The position numbers were made by a program, and so were the translations under genes. The notes beneath the pieces were generated by a model. It was not told the DNA's origin. It made no database searches and was given only the letters and a program-made list of their open reading frames with translations. Below are positions 10,165 to 20,298 of a stretch of DNA of 37,222 nucleotides, piece by piece (position 1 is the first letter of the stretch; each line of letters starts with the position of its first letter). The stretch comes from Macrococcus equipercicus. Its GTDB lineage: Bacteria > Bacillota > Bacilli > Staphylococcales > Staphylococcaceae. Location: NCBI RefSeq assembly GCF_004359525.2, contig NZ_SCWC02000012.1:1-37222 (forward strand), read 5' to 3'.

Positions 10165-11404
10165 GTTGTTCTTCTCCTTTTATGGTTAATATATCATTGA
10201 TCGGATGGCTGGCACGTTTGAACGCCCCGACTGCGACTATCGTTCCATCTATCTCTACAATCGGCAGCCGGTTCCTAACAGCAGCCGGTACTTTATTATT
10301 AATCATGATGCGGTTAATCTTCTGATGGTGCTTACCTATCTTTATTTTATCACGCGGACGCGGCAGACGGACAATAATTATTTTATCGACCGGGGCGGTC
10401 AGTTCAATTTCAAAGCCATTGAACTGATATTTTCCAGGTGATTGAATCTCCATATAGTCATCCACCGGCTGTTTGCACTGTAACATCAATTTATCATATG
10501 CGATTTCGATATGCCATTTTGAAGTAACTTGATAACTTGCCTGAGCCGTGTCCGAGGCGCTGACCCGGACGATTTCATCCAAATAACTATGTGCGAGCGC
10601 CACGTGGTCACCTGTTGCTTCTTCCAGCAGCTGAATTAAGAGGGCGCGGCGTACCAGTTTATTCTCCATGTTGAACAGCGCCCTGTCCCAGCGGTAACCT
10701 GAAGGTGTCTGGTCAACGCGGCCTTTAAATTCATTCACGCCGGCTGTCACTAGTTCAAGCACTTCCTCCTGCCAGACAGCAAGATCAAGCAATGATTCTG
10801 ATGACAATTGACTGATGGAATCAATCACCGGCAGCAGCTGATGGCGGATTGCGTTGCGGGCATACTTCGTACTGTTGTTCGAGGCGTCTTCCATATACGG
10901 GACACGATGCGTCACAGCGTAGTCAATGAGTTCATGCTTCTTCACATCAATCAACGGCCGGCAGATGACATAGCTTTCTCTTTCAGTATCAGCGATTGAC
11001 AAACGCTGTGTATAAAACCGTCTCGTCAGCAGCCGGAACATAATGGTCTCAAGCTGATCATCCTGATGATGCGCAGTCAATAATACGTCCAGCTGCTGCT
11101 GTTTCATCACTTGATCAAAAAATCGGTAGCGATAATCCCGTGCCGCCCGCTGAATGCTCTGCCCTTCCTTGAAGTAACCAGCCGGTATAGTTGCCGTAAA
11201 ACACGGAATGCCGTATTGGTGCGCATATTCTTCAATCAGCTGCTGCTCATCCTTTGATTCTGGTCGCAGGCCATGATTCACATGCAGAATCACAAGCGCA
11301 CTACAGCGACCAGATTCTCTCACCTTATCGAGCAGCACCATCGAATCAACTCCGCCTGATACAGCTACTGCTGCACGCTGTCCGGCAGTCCAGCACCAGT
11401 TCAT
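10157..11404 (-). CDS. tilS: tRNA(Ile)-lysidine synthase
   Basis: Converts C34 of the CAU anticodon of tRNA-Ile2 to lysidine so that it reads AUA. The ATP-binding PP-loop SGGVDS is at 16-21, followed by HVNHGLRPES, AHHQDDQLETI and a conserved RPLID. The C-terminal region after about 330 is the TilS-specific domain. At 415 aa it is slightly short for the family but complete. AGGAGG precedes the ATG. It lies just after the yabR terminator hairpin and overlaps hpt. Confidence 0.95.
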   Translation of the reverse strand: MNWCWTAGQRAAVAVSGGVDSMVLLDKVRESGRCSALVILHVNHGLRPESKDEQQLIEEYAHQYGIPCFTATIPAGYFKEGQSIQRAARDYRYRFFDQVMKQQQLDVLLTAHHQDDQLETIMFRLLTRRFYTQRLSIADTERESYVICRPLIDVKKHELIDYAVTHRVPYMEDASNNSTKYARNAIRHQLLPVIDSISQLSSESLLDLAVWQEEVLELVTAGVNEFKGRVDQTPSGYRWDRALFNMENKLVRRALLIQLLEEATGDHVALAHSYLDEIVRVSASDTAQASYQVTSKWHIEIAYDKLMLQCKQPVDDYMEIQSPGKYQFNGFEIELTAPVDKIIIVRLPRPRDKIKIGKHHQKINRIMINNKVPAAVRNRLPIVEIDGTIVAVGAFKRASHPINDILTIKGEEQHA

Positions 11405-11429
11405 TGTCAGTCCTCCTTCGAAACAACAA

Positions 11430-11453
11430 AAAGATTGTCCGCAGACAATCTTT
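11430..11453 (-). terminator. yabR terminator, just before tilS
   Basis: A 10-bp stem AAAGATTGTC/GACAATCTTT with a TGCG loop, then TTTTTGTTGTTT on the minus strand. Only 25 bp separate it from the tilS ATG, so tilS-hpt probably depends on read-through. Confidence 0.75.
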
Positions 11454-11464
11454 ATGCCAATCTA

Positions 11465-11851
11465 TTAACGTTTAGAACCTTTACCGCCACGGCGTGATTC
11501 TGTCTGACGTTTAATTGAAGTTAGTCGGTCCTCACTATCTTTCAGAAAGTTTGACAGCTTCTTCTCGAAATCTTCAGGTTTTTTCTCCTGCTGTGGTGCG
11601 CGCTGAGGTCTCGGTCTTTCTTTTGCTTTTTTTATAGAAAGGCTGATTTTGCCGTCAGTTCCTACAGTCAGTACTTTAACTTCTACTTCTTGTCCGAGTT
11701 CAAGATGATCAGCAACATTTTCAACATAGCTGTCTGCAACTTCACTGATGTGAACAAGGCCGCTTTTCCCTTCAGGCAACTCCACAAAAGCACCGAAATT
11801 TTTAATGCCTGTGACTTTACCTTTTAACTTACTTCCAACTTCAATTGCCAT
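11465..11851 (-). CDS. yabR: S1-domain RNA-binding protein YabR
   Basis: A general-stress-protein-13/YabR type protein. Residues 1-75 form one S1 domain ([37 protein letters not shown]), followed by a basic low-complexity tail (residues 80-128, rich in Lys, Arg, Pro and Gln, ending RRGGKGSKR). RNA binding is inferred from the fold; the target is unknown. GGGAGG lies 13 bases from the ATG, longer than usual, and I see no better in-frame start. A consensus promoter sits directly upstream. Confidence 0.9.
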   Translation of the reverse strand: MAIEVGSKLKGKVTGIKNFGAFVELPEGKSGLVHISEVADSYVENVADHLELGQEVEVKVLTVGTDGKISLSIKKAKERPRPQRAPQQEKKPEDFEKKLSNFLKDSEDRLTSIKRQTESRRGGKGSKR

Positions 11852-11889
11852 ATGCTTAACGAATCCTCCCAGATTTTTTTCCTCTTTAT

Positions 11890-11918
11890 ATTATATGCCT
11901 GATTCCTATAAATGACAA
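11890..11918 (-). promoter_or_regulatory. yabR promoter
   Basis: On the minus strand -35 TTGTCA (11913-11918), 17-bp spacer, -10 TATAAT (11890-11895), in the 97-bp gap after divIC. This is one of the better sigma-A promoters in the window. Confidence 0.75.
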
Positions 11919-11948
11919 CTCACTTAACTCGTTTTCTGAATCTTTAAT

Positions 11949-12323
11949 CTAGTTCCTATCGGCTTTCTTCTTAGCTTGGTCATCAGGTATTTTAAATATG
12001 ATTTCACCGTCATTGCTCAGGAAATATTCACTGCGGGCAATTTTAGTGATGTACTCTTTGTTGTTCAGCTGCTTTAGTTTTTCCTTCAGCGCAATCTCTC
12101 GGTCCTGCAGCTGGGCAAGTTCAGCGGTCTTCGCGTCATGTGCTGCTTTCAGTTCGCTGTTCTGCTTCATCTGCGTGACCAGCAGGACAGTCAGGAAAAG
12201 CAAGATGGCAAGCAGCGCACCTCCAAATACAGTCAGTCTTTTTCTGACGACTCGACTTGACTTCACTTTTATCCGGTTCTGCTTAGTATAGTCATTATTC
12301 ATCCTTTTAACTTTACGTGCCAT
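11949..12323 (-). CDS. divIC: septum formation protein DivIC (FtsB family)
   Basis: A bitopic divisome protein that partners DivIB and FtsL. The 124-aa protein has a basic cytoplasmic N-terminus (1-29), one membrane segment at about 30-50, then an extracellular coiled coil (about 52-92, Glu/Lys/Leu-rich) and the short conserved end YITKIARSEYFLSNDGEIIF. AGGAGG precedes the ATG. It follows rqcP by 12 bp. In Bacillus the sporulation genes yabP and yabQ lie between these two; here they are absent. Confidence 0.93.
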   Translation of the reverse strand: MARKVKRMNNDYTKQNRIKVKSSRVVRKRLTVFGGALLAILLFLTVLLVTQMKQNSELKAAHDAKTAELAQLQDREIALKEKLKQLNNKEYITKIARSEYFLSNDGEIIFKIPDDQAKKKADRN

Positions 12324-12335
12324 CCTGGTCTCCTC

Positions 12336-12605
12336 CTATTCCGGCGTTGATATCACTTTTTCTTCTTTTTTCACTTCGAACATCTGCTTCGCATTATCTT
12401 TAGTCGCATGCTCAGACAACGCCGTCACTTCTACCGTCATAATCCGCTGACCGAGTTTAACGACCAGCTCATCACCGACACTGACTGTGGACGATGCTTT
12501 AGCAACATTGCCGTTAATCGTAATACGTCCCTGGTCACTGACTTCTTTCGCCAGTGTGCGGCGTTTAATCAGTCGTGATACTTTCAAATATTTATCGAGT
12601 CTCAT
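12336..12605 (-). CDS. rqcP: RqcP (YabO), S4-domain ribosome quality control factor
   Basis: An 89-aa protein almost entirely made of an S4 RNA-binding domain (MRLDKYLKVSRLIKRRTLAKE; GRITINGNVAKASSTVSVGDEL). In Bacillus, YabO/RqcP binds obstructed 50S subunits with RqcH and drives C-terminal alanine tailing of stalled nascent chains. Hsp15 is the related E. coli protein. It overlaps the end of yabN by 14 bp and precedes divIC, the same place as Bacillus yabO. Confidence 0.9.
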   Translation of the reverse strand: MRLDKYLKVSRLIKRRTLAKEVSDQGRITINGNVAKASSTVSVGDELVVKLGQRIMTVEVTALSEHATKDNAKQMFEVKKEEKVISTPE

Positions 12606-13749
12606 CTGCTACCTCCTTAATGGCATTCTCTATCGTTTCACCTTGCTGCATCCGTTCATATAATGCCATCACAACATCAGCAAAAGCTTTTTCTGCTTTA
12701 AAGTCACGCTGCTCTTTACCTTCTTTGCGTTTCTCGTCTTCCCATACGCGATGCAGCTCGTCTACGGTAGTAACCGTCTCGGTGCCGAACACGTGCGGAT
12801 GGCGGCGGATCATTTTCTCTGTAATCGATGTTACTACATCTTTAATATCGAACAGCGCTTCTTTCTCGCCGAGTGCGGTATGGAAGAAGACCTGCAGCAG
12901 TATATCGCCGAGTTCTTCGATGATATTATCGATATCATCCGCATCAATAGCTGCCATCAGCTCATAGCTTTCCTCGACTAAATAACGTTTCAGCGTCTGA
13001 TGGGTCTGCTGCTGATCCCACGGACAGCCGTCCGGACTGACAAGCCGCTCCATCACACCAATCAATGTGCTGAATTCACCGTTCAGTCCTTCATCTGTTA
13101 CAGGCGGTATGAACAGACTCGTCAAATTTGACTCTGTGAAGTCGTGGTCCAGTTCATATAAAGGGACGTGACAAAGCGAAGCTGACGCGCCCCGTGCCCC
13201 GGTGACTATCATGACAGGATGGTCATCCGGATACTTAGTCATCAGGGCGATCTTCAAGTCGCTTGCAACAATCTGGTTATAGACCTGCGTCACAACAAGC
13301 GCATTTCTAATATTGACGTGGTTCGTCTCAAACTGAGTAGCGTCAAGCAGCTGGAAACCATCATTTGGATCATATCCTGCCGCTGTAAATAAATCATCGA
13401 TAAAGCTTTTGCCGCCTTTAATCGTCACTTTGACGTCGTCGCGGTTGAGCAGCAGCTGCGTCGTTGTTTCAGCTACCATTGGATGACCCGGCACAGCATA
13501 GACGACCGGCCCCTGCTTGCTTTTAGCAGCAAGCAGTTCAACGATCTCATCATAGACCGCTGCAAACTGATCGTGCCGTTCATATACTGCATCAAAACTC
13601 TGCCAGTTAACATCAGGCAGCTCATCGATGACCGGGTGTTTCAGCGTTCTGACATAAACTTCTGCTGTATTATTCAGGAGCTGATAAATGCCGTATGGCA
13701 GTTCATCAAGTCCGTAGTTACCAAGGCCGATGACCGTTATTTCATTCAT
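12592..13749 (-). CDS. yabN: YabN: tetrapyrrole-methylase-like / MazG NTP pyrophosphohydrolase
   Basis: A two-domain protein of 385 aa. The N-terminal half resembles SAM-dependent tetrapyrrole methylases (ITVIGLGNYGLDELPYGIY, YAVPGHPMVAETT) but its substrate is unknown. The C-terminal half is MazG: LVSPDGCPWDQQQTHQTL, then the metal-binding EESYE and EELGD motifs and RRHPHVFG. MazG enzymes hydrolyse nucleoside triphosphates to monophosphates and may cleanse the nucleotide pool. I start at the ATG at 13749 (GAAGGGA site upstream). An ATG at 13764, overlapping the yabM stop as ATGA, would add five residues. Confidence 0.9.
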   Translation of the reverse strand: MNEITVIGLGNYGLDELPYGIYQLLNNTAEVYVRTLKHPVIDELPDVNWQSFDAVYERHDQFAAVYDEIVELLAAKSKQGPVVYAVPGHPMVAETTTQLLLNRDDVKVTIKGGKSFIDDLFTAAGYDPNDGFQLLDATQFETNHVNIRNALVVTQVYNQIVASDLKIALMTKYPDDHPVMIVTGARGASASLCHVPLYELDHDFTESNLTSLFIPPVTDEGLNGEFSTLIGVMERLVSPDGCPWDQQQTHQTLKRYLVEESYELMAAIDADDIDNIIEELGDILLQVFFHTALGEKEALFDIKDVVTSITEKMIRRHPHVFGTETVTTVDELHRVWEDEKRKEGKEQRDFKAEKAFADVVMALYERMQQGETIENAIKEVADETR

Positions 13750-13760
13750 AGTATATCCCT

Positions 13761-15263
13761 TCATTCTTTCATCAAATCCATCATCTTATCACCAAGCGGC
13801 AAATAAGACCATTCCTGCTTCGTCAGCAGTCTCCATCTTATCAGCGCTATTGCTACTATCATAACCCCTAACGCCACACCTATCAAGGAAACAACTAATG
13901 CGCTGAGCCGTGTCCCAGATGGAATGAGACAGACCAGCTGTAACATGATACTCATGGCGGCAAGAACGATGCACCATTTCACCATAAATGACTGCATCCC
14001 AAGCTGGTAGCGCTGTCTAATGCAGCTGTGCAGTATTAAGGCATAGACCGTCAGACCTGCAACTGTTGCCACTGCAGCGCCGAACACGCCGAAACGGGCG
14101 ATAAGGATGACGTTCAGTCCCACTTTAACAAGCAGTCCTGCCAGCACACCGATACCCTGCACTTTGTAGTCTTCCGTTACTTGCAGCATCGCCGTATACA
14201 TAATGATGAGCGACACAAAAATAATGGCGAGCATATAAACACTGAGCGTTCCCGTTTCTCTCGTATCCTCAAACAGCAGCAAATTAAACGGTCTGATCAA
14301 GTTCATCAAACCGATGGCTGCTGCACTGCTGAAAATAATGGTGATCTTCAACGCAGAACGCGCATAATCATTCATCGCGTCGTATGCTTTGTTGTTACGG
14401 CTGGCCGCAAGCAGAGGTATCAGGACAAGCGAGAACGATGTCGTCACAATCAGGCCGAGCTGAATCAGCGAGGCCCCGCGGTCATAAATGCCTTTCAGTG
14501 CACGGGCATCATCCAATGCTATACCGGACTGTTTCAACCCGTTCAACACGGTGAAACTATCCACGAGCTGCCACAAAATCATAATCAAGTAACTCAGCGA
14601 ATAGAACAAGGTCAGTATGAAGAAACGTCTGAATTCCTCGTTTGTCAGCCGACCGCTGCCTGTGACAGATAGTTTCCTGCCGAACTTCAAGTAAAGCCAA
14701 GCACCTGACAGACCAAGAAATGACCCGCATATGCTGAGCATGCCGCTGTCATAGATAGAAAATCCTTTTGTGAACAGCAGAACAGCCACTAAAATTGTAC
14801 TGACCCGCAGTACTTGATCAATCACCTGCGACATCGCAATCGTCCGCATATCATTTTCGGCCTGCAGTCTCCCACGTACAACTGCTATAAAGCTGAATGG
14901 CAGCAGCACGAGTAATGATGTTCTGAACATGCCGCTCAACTGCTTGTCTCCCATTAATGATGTGATTACATCACTGCAAGTGAACAGTATGACGAAGACA
15001 ACGATACTGATGACCCGCAGCAGCCGCAGTAATTTGCCGGGAAAATACTTATCCTGCTGCTGACTGATAACACTTGGTACAGCATTTAAGCTGAGCACTG
15101 AGACAATAGCGACTACTGGATAAACTTGCTGATAGGCATAAAGTCCTGCGTCACCGAGCACATTTTGATAAGGAACGCGGTAAATCGCACTTAAAGTTTT
15201 GACCAGCAGCATCGTAATAGTCAGTACGATGACTGTATTAAAGACGCGTTCATTGTTCTTCAT
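13761..15263 (-). CDS. MOP-superfamily flippase-like membrane protein (YabM/SpoVB type)
   Basis: A 500-residue integral membrane protein with about 12-14 hydrophobic segments spread evenly. N-terminal [28 protein letters not shown] is characteristic of the polysaccharide transporter/MurJ-SpoVB group. Such proteins flip lipid-linked sugars; a role in lipid II or polymer export is inferred from the family, not visible in the sequence. The ATG at 15263 is 11 bases from AAGGAAG; a TTG just before it (15266) has better spacing. The start lies inside the end of mfd, so translation is coupled. Bacillus has yabM in the same place, with spoVT between it and mfd; spoVT is missing here. Confidence 0.85.
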   Translation of the reverse strand: MKNNERVFNTVIVLTITMLLVKTLSAIYRVPYQNVLGDAGLYAYQQVYPVVAIVSVLSLNAVPSVISQQQDKYFPGKLLRLLRVISIVVFVILFTCSDVITSLMGDKQLSGMFRTSLLVLLPFSFIAVVRGRLQAENDMRTIAMSQVIDQVLRVSTILVAVLLFTKGFSIYDSGMLSICGSFLGLSGAWLYLKFGRKLSVTGSGRLTNEEFRRFFILTLFYSLSYLIMILWQLVDSFTVLNGLKQSGIALDDARALKGIYDRGASLIQLGLIVTTSFSLVLIPLLAASRNNKAYDAMNDYARSALKITIIFSSAAAIGLMNLIRPFNLLLFEDTRETGTLSVYMLAIIFVSLIIMYTAMLQVTEDYKVQGIGVLAGLLVKVGLNVILIARFGVFGAAVATVAGLTVYALILHSCIRQRYQLGMQSFMVKWCIVLAAMSIMLQLVCLIPSGTRLSALVVSLIGVALGVMIVAIALIRWRLLTKQEWSYLPLGDKMMDLMKE

Positions 15264-18200
15264 CAAGCTTTAAACTTCCTTGCATAATATTTGTCAGCTG
15301 CACGAGTGACTGCAGCCAGCTGCCTCGTTTTTTCAGCGCGAGCTTCATACGGTTGCCGGCGACGCTGACTTTCAAGTCACGGCCGAATGTCTCTGTATCT
15401 TTGAAGAGCTGTACCCCGTCGACTTTCGCAGTCGATGCTTCTGATACGAATATTTCGATGTCTTTTGCGGTCTCCTTAATGTTGACTATTCCAAAAGCGA
15501 GCGCATTGACTTTAATCTTCACAATATTAAGCAGACGTTCTACTTCAACCGGATAATCGCCGTAACGATCTGTCAGTTCATCCTGAACGTCCAGCAGCTC
15601 CTGTTCAGACTGAACGAGACGGAGTTTCTTGTAGAACTCAATCTTCGCCTGTTCCTCCCGGACATATTCAGCAGGAATATAGGCGTCCACCTGCACATCG
15701 ATTTCAATGTCCGGTGCTTCTTCCTTCGTTTCGATGCCGCGTTTTTCGTTGACTGCCTGCTGCAGCATTTCTGTATATAAGTCATAGCCGACTGCATCGA
15801 TGAAGCCGTGCTGCTGCCGGCCGAGCAAATTACCGGCACCACGGATATTCAAGTCGCGCATCGCAATCTTGAAGCCGGAGCCGAGCTCCGTGAATTCTTT
15901 AATGGCCTGCAGCCGCTGTTCAGCAACTTCTGTCAGCACTTTGTTCGGTGCATGGAGAAAATAAGCATAGCTGATTCTATTGCTTCGGCCGACGCGTCCG
16001 CGCAGCTGATACAGCTGACTGAGTCCGAAGCGGTCCGCATCTTCTATGATCAGTGTATTAGCGTTCGGCACATCAACTCCAGTCTCAATAATCGTCGTCG
16101 TCACCAGTACATCGTATTCTCCGTTAATAAAGCCGAGCATCGTCTCTTCAAGTTCCCGCTCTGCCATCTGGCCGTGAGCGACAGCAATACGGGCAGATGG
16201 CATCATCATTTCCAGCTGCTCCGCTTTCTGATAGATCGTCTGCACACGGTTGTACAAATAGAACACTTGACCGTTACGTGCAAGTTCACGGTCCATCGCT
16301 TCCTTGATGAAGTTCTGCTGATACTCAAGCACATACGTCTGCACCGGGAAACGGTTTTCCGGCGGCGTTTCGATGACTGACAAGTCACGCACACCAAGCA
16401 GACTCATATGCAGCGTCCGCGGGATAGGTGTTGCCGTCAACGTCAATACATCGACATTTGTCTTGAGCGCTTTGATTTTCTCTTTATGGGTAACGCCGAA
16501 ACGCTGTTCTTCATCGACGATTAATAATCCTAAGTCTTTATAGACAACATCTTTACTGAGCAGTTTGTGCGTACCGATAACAATATCAACAAAGCCGGAT
16601 TTCAGTCCTTCTTTTGTCTGCTTGATTTCTTTCGCTGTTTTGAAGCGGCTCATCATCTGCACTTCAACCGGAAAATCCTGAATTCGTTCAATGAATGTCT
16701 CGTAATGCTGCTGCGCAAGAATCGTCGTCGGCACAAGAAAGGCGACCTGCTTGCCATCCATGACGGCCTTGAATGCAGCACGGACGGCTACTTCTGTCTT
16801 ACCGTAACCGACATCCCCGCATAACAGCCGGTCCATCGGTTTTGGTTTTTCCATATCCTCTTTAATCTCTTCAAGCGAACGCTTCTGGTCTTCTGTCGGC
16901 TCATACGGAAAGTCCATTTCAAAGCTGTCCTGCTCTTCTGTGTCCGGTCCAAACTGGTAACCTTGAACACGTTCACGCTCTTGATATAATTTCAGCAGTT
17001 CATCTGCAATATCATTGACGCTCTGCTGCACCCGCGCTTTTGTCTTCTTCCATTCTGTGCCGCCGAGCTTGTTCAGCTTCGGCTCCTTCTCCTCAGAACC
17101 GACGAACTTCTGGACGTAGGACATCTGGTCCACTGGAACAAACAGCTGATCGGTCCCTTTATACTGAATCTTGATGTAATCCTTATGAATATTGTTGACG
17201 AGTAATGTCTCCACGCCGAGATAACGCCCGACCCCGTGATGCACATGGACGATATAATCGCCGATGTTCAGCTCCTGATAAGACTTGATTTTCTCGGCGT
17301 TGGACATTTTTTTCTGCGTCCGTCTCGGTTTCTCTTTACGCAGTTTAAACAGTTCCCGCTCTGTTATGACCGCGAGTTTCATATAAGGCAGTTCAAAACC
17401 TTCAGATAAGTCGCCTTCTGTAATTAAAGCGATACCCGGTTCATTGACGATTCGGTCGACTGCGACAGGCAGCTGCATGTCAACAAGCATGTCCTGAATT
17501 TTCTTCTTCCGGGTCGGATTTGATGCCAGGACGACCATTGTATAGCCCTGCTTACGGAACCGGTCAAATTCAGAGAACATCAAGTCATACTGACCGTAGA
17601 ACTGCTGCACCGGTTTGCATGAGAATTTTACCAGCTCTTCGATAGCAACCGGCATTGTCGCCGTAAACAGCGTGAAAAATGACGTCTTATAACGGTTCAG
17701 CAGTTGATTGAACGCCTCTTCCTTCATAAAGCGCTGACCGATAAATCCGCGGCCGGATTCAATGAGCGATGTCTGGAATTCTTCGATTTCTCGTGCGACC
17801 GAAAGCTCTGTCTCTTTCACCCGGTTATATTCATCGACAACAACAATGGCGTCGTCTGCTAAATAATCGACAATCGCTGTCTCTTCCGGATAAGCGAACT
17901 TAATGGCACGGCGCAGAATATTATGATCTAAGAGCTCTGTCGTATGCATCATGAGCGAGTCATACGTTTCATGCAGTGTTTCTGCCGCTTCCTTTGAGAG
18001 TTTTTTCTCTGTGGCAGCGAGCGCTCTGCCCAGTCCTTCCTGTATGCTGGCAATTTGTGCGGCATTAAAGATGAATTCACTGGCAGCCGTAATCTCTACC
18101 TGCTCTATGTTCTCTTCAGAACGCTGACTGTCCGCATCAAAGTAGCGCAGCGCATCAATTTCCGTATCAAACAGTTCCATACGGACAGGTTTACCGATCA

Positions 18201-18753
18201 TGGGAAAAATATCGACCAGTCCCCCACGCACAGAAAACTCACCGACTGTCGTAACGCGGTTACGTCTGACATAACCCATGTCAACAAGCTGCTGCTGCAG
18301 TACATCAAGCTCAATATCGTGTCCTAGCGTTAATGACACGATATGGGAGCCGAACAATGCTTTCGGTGTGATCAATTTCTTCAGTCCGCTGACCGGTACG
18401 ATAAAAAGCCCAGGTCGCCCGGTTGCGAGGTGGGATAACGTTCTTATTCGTTCACTCATCAACTCAGGACTCTTTGTAGAGTATTCCTCTATCATAATGT
18501 CCTGGACGGGATACTTAAACAGTTCATCTTCCGGAACCAGCCGGGAAAGGTCTGCTTCCAGTTTTTCTGCCTGATACAAATTACTGGTCACAACCATCAT
18601 CTGCCGGTCTTCAGCTAAATACTGCTCAGCCATCATGACCGCCTTGGCAGAAGGATTCAAGCCGGTAATCAGTAAGTTCTTACGGCCGAATATACTACTC
18701 AGTTCATTGAATCGTTCGTCCTGTCGTAAAATTCTAGTTATTATATCCTTCAA
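15250..18753 (-). CDS. mfd: transcription-repair coupling factor Mfd
   Basis: A translocase that removes stalled RNA polymerase and recruits UvrA. The 1167-aa length is typical. It has the N-terminal UvrB-like module (first ~330 residues) and the RNA-polymerase-interacting domain ([16 protein letters not shown], near 500). The RecG-like motor carries Walker [11 protein letters not shown], Walker [22 protein letters not shown] and QLRGRVGRS, and the C-terminal D7 domain follows. Translation appears to start at TTG (18753), overlapping the pth stop as TTGA; the homologous N-terminus (MKDIITRIL) starts exactly there and no ATG lies nearby. It is the second gene of the pth-mfd-yabM-yabN-rqcP-divIC chain. 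Confidence 0.97.
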   Translation of the reverse strand: MKDIITRILRQDERFNELSSIFGRKNLLITGLNPSAKAVMMAEQYLAEDRQMMVVTSNLYQAEKLEADLSRLVPEDELFKYPVQDIMIEEYSTKSPELMSERIRTLSHLATGRPGLFIVPVSGLKKLITPKALFGSHIVSLTLGHDIELDVLQQQLVDMGYVRRNRVTTVGEFSVRGGLVDIFPMIGKPVRMELFDTEIDALRYFDADSQRSEENIEQVEITAASEFIFNAAQIASIQEGLGRALAATEKKLSKEAAETLHETYDSLMMHTTELLDHNILRRAIKFAYPEETAIVDYLADDAIVVVDEYNRVKETELSVAREIEEFQTSLIESGRGFIGQRFMKEEAFNQLLNRYKTSFFTLFTATMPVAIEELVKFSCKPVQQFYGQYDLMFSEFDRFRKQGYTMVVLASNPTRKKKIQDMLVDMQLPVAVDRIVNEPGIALITEGDLSEGFELPYMKLAVITERELFKLRKEKPRRTQKKMSNAEKIKSYQELNIGDYIVHVHHGVGRYLGVETLLVNNIHKDYIKIQYKGTDQLFVPVDQMSYVQKFVGSEEKEPKLNKLGGTEWKKTKARVQQSVNDIADELLKLYQERERVQGYQFGPDTEEQDSFEMDFPYEPTEDQKRSLEEIKEDMEKPKPMDRLLCGDVGYGKTEVAVRAAFKAVMDGKQVAFLVPTTILAQQHYETFIERIQDFPVEVQMMSRFKTAKEIKQTKEGLKSGFVDIVIGTHKLLSKDVVYKDLGLLIVDEEQRFGVTHKEKIKALKTNVDVLTLTATPIPRTLHMSLLGVRDLSVIETPPENRFPVQTYVLEYQQNFIKEAMDRELARNGQVFYLYNRVQTIYQKAEQLEMMMPSARIAVAHGQMAERELEETMLGFINGEYDVLVTTTIIETGVDVPNANTLIIEDADRFGLSQLYQLRGRVGRSNRISYAYFLHAPNKVLTEVAEQRLQAIKEFTELGSGFKIAMRDLNIRGAGNLLGRQQHGFIDAVGYDLYTEMLQQAVNEKRGIETKEEAPDIEIDVQVDAYIPAEYVREEQAKIEFYKKLRLVQSEQELLDVQDELTDRYGDYPVEVERLLNIVKIKVNALAFGIVNIKETAKDIEIFVSEASTAKVDGVQLFKDTETFGRDLKVSVAGNRMKLALKKRGSWLQSLVQLTNIMQGSLKLDEEQ

Positions 18754-19322
18754 TTGACATCACCATTATATTGATTCATTATATTTTCAAAACGCTCAGG
18801 CGTGAGAAACGCTTCACATGCTTCGACTGTCCGGTCAATGACCCGTGCCATCGTAATCATCTCATCAGCACTGAAACGCTGCAGCACGAAGTCAGGTACA
18901 CTCATACGGCCTGACGGGCGGCCGATGCCGATCCGTATCCGCTTGAACTCATCAGTCCCTAAATGCTGAATCAATGACCTGATGCCGTTATGGCCACCGG
19001 CAGAGCCTTTCTGTCTTAACCGTAATCTGCCAGGCGGCATATCGAGATCATCATACAGCACGATCATATCCTGTATATCGACTTTGTAATAATCCAGCAG
19101 CGGTCTGACAGCCTCACCTGACAAATTCATATATGTCATCGGTTCAATCAACAGCACTTTCTCGCCGTTAATCGTCGCTACTGTATGCAGCCCGTTGAAC
19201 TTCTGTTTATCAAGATCAAAGTGATGTTTTTTCGCGAGCTCATCCACCACCATAAAGCCGATATTATGTCTTGTCTCTTCAAATTTACGCCCGATATTGC
19301 CGAGCCCTACTATACACTTCAT
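18750..19322 (-). CDS. pth: peptidyl-tRNA hydrolase
   Basis: Releases tRNA from prematurely dissociated peptidyl-tRNA. The 190-aa protein starts [11 protein letters not shown] and has the catalytic His in ETRHNIGF (about residue 20), PMTYMNLSG (about 64-72) and DDLDMPPG with KGSAGGHNG (about 93-115), all family hallmarks. I chose the ATG at 19322, five bases after GGAGG; upstream ATG (19325) or GTG (19334) codons are too close to or within that site. It is the first gene of a long operon, overlapping mfd by 4 bp. Confidence 0.96.
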   Translation of the reverse strand: MKCIVGLGNIGRKFEETRHNIGFMVVDELAKKHHFDLDKQKFNGLHTVATINGEKVLLIEPMTYMNLSGEAVRPLLDYYKVDIQDMIVLYDDLDMPPGRLRLRQKGSAGGHNGIRSLIQHLGTDEFKRIRIGIGRPSGRMSVPDFVLQRFSADEMITMARVIDRTVEACEAFLTPERFENIMNQYNGDVN

Positions 19323-19345
19323 CATAGCCTCCACATATTCATTCT

Positions 19346-19351
19346 ATTATA
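19346..19351 (-). promoter_or_regulatory. pth operon promoter, -10
   Basis: A perfect TATAAT on the minus strand, about 17 bp before the pth ribosome-binding site. The best -35 is GGTGAA at 16 bp, a weak match. Confidence 0.45.
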
Positions 19352-19417
19352 AAGAGTTTACCACTTTTCACCGTCTAACATAAGCACAGAAGACTAGCGG
19401 CACACTGTTATGATCAA

Positions 19418-19487
19418 AATAAAAATGCCTTGGCGGCACTCGAAACACTACATGTTCTGCAGTGCCTCGACTATGCGTCCAAGGCAT
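19418..19487 (-). terminator. large branched ctc terminator
   Basis: A 9-bp outer stem ATGCCTTGG/CCAAGGCAT (19425-19433 and 19479-19487) encloses a 45-base interior with its own GGCACT/AGTGCC pairing and a smaller CACT/AGTG option. The outer stem runs into TTTTATTTTG. It is much larger than the other terminators here. Confidence 0.7.
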
Positions 19488-19510
19488 ACTTATCATTCGT
19501 TAATCAGCTG

Positions 19511-20155
19511 TTATTCAGCTTTTTCTTCTGTCTGCTCTTCATTACCTTCAGCTTGGTCTTCTGCCGCTTCCTCAGTGCCTTCTTCAGCATCTTCAGCTGG
19601 TTCTTCAACAGTTGGAGGTACGACAGATACAACAGTTTCGTCATCTTCATTGTTGATTGTGAAATTACGTCCTGTACGAAGGTCGCCGACAGTAACGACA
19701 TCACCGATATTTAATGAAGTGACATCTACTTCGATTGTTTCAGGAATGTCATCAGGTGTAGCCGTCACTGATACTGTAAATAATGGCTGCTGTACTACGC
19801 CGCCTTCTGCAGCGCCTGCCGCTTCACCGATCAATGTCACTGTAACATCAACTGTCAATTCAGCTTTCATGTTGATAGCCAGGAAGTCAATGTGAGTGAT
19901 TTGATTTTTAAGTGGATTGACTTGATAATCAGAAACCATTACTTTAACGGGTTGTGAATCAACGTTAAGTTCAATAACGCCGTTACGGCCGACTTCACGA
20001 ATGACTTTACCGAATTCTTTTTCTGCTACATATACTGATGTATTTTCTGCACCATAGCCGTATACGACTGCTGGAATTTTACCTTCATGTCGTAACTGGT
20101 TTAATGCTGATTTCGTTTGTTTACCTTCACGGGTAACTGAATTTAATGATGTCAT
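19511..20155 (-). CDS. rplY: ribosomal protein bL25, Ctc form
   Basis: The 5S-rRNA-binding protein bL25 with the C-terminal TL5/CTC extension; also called ctc. Residues 1-90 form the 5S-binding domain ([28 protein letters not shown]). Residues 95-185 are the CTC domain, and the last ~35 are an acidic tail rich in Glu, Ala and Thr. The 214-aa length matches the long Firmicutes form. AAAGGATG lies upstream of the ATG. It sits between prs and pth as in Bacillus, and is flanked by terminators on both sides, so it appears to be monocistronic. Confidence 0.95.
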   Translation of the reverse strand: MTSLNSVTREGKQTKSALNQLRHEGKIPAVVYGYGAENTSVYVAEKEFGKVIREVGRNGVIELNVDSQPVKVMVSDYQVNPLKNQITHIDFLAINMKAELTVDVTVTLIGEAAGAAEGGVVQQPLFTVSVTATPDDIPETIEVDVTSLNIGDVVTVGDLRTGRNFTINNEDDETVVSVVPPTVEEPAEDAEEGTEEAAEDQAEGNEEQTEEKAE

Positions 20156-20249
20156 AATAATATTTCATCCTTTCGATTGCGCACTACTAGCGCTCCTACA
20201 TTTGCCCATCAGTTGTGTTAACCTGCTTGCAGAATGTTTTTTATCGTTC

Positions 20250-20283
20250 ATGAAATAAATATACCCCCGTTTTCACGGGGGTA
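20250..20283 (-). terminator. glmU-prs terminator
   Basis: Stem TACCCCCGT/ACGGGGGTA (20262-20283) with a GAAA loop, followed by TATTTATTTC on the minus strand, 15 bp after the prs stop. Confidence 0.8.
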
Positions 20284-20298
20284 AACATTGATAGAGAA

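Noticed and set aside
11930-11945. CodY-box-like sequence TTTTCTGAA upstream of the yabR promoter
   Set aside because: About four mismatches to AATTTTCWGAAAATT; expected by chance in AT-rich DNA.
20156-20235. Sigma-B-like promoter before ctc (AGGTTAA ... GGGCAA)
   Set aside because: The spacing is only 10 bp, against about 12-15 for sigma-B, and the second element departs from GGGTAT. Bacillus ctc is sigma-B controlled, but this match is too poor.
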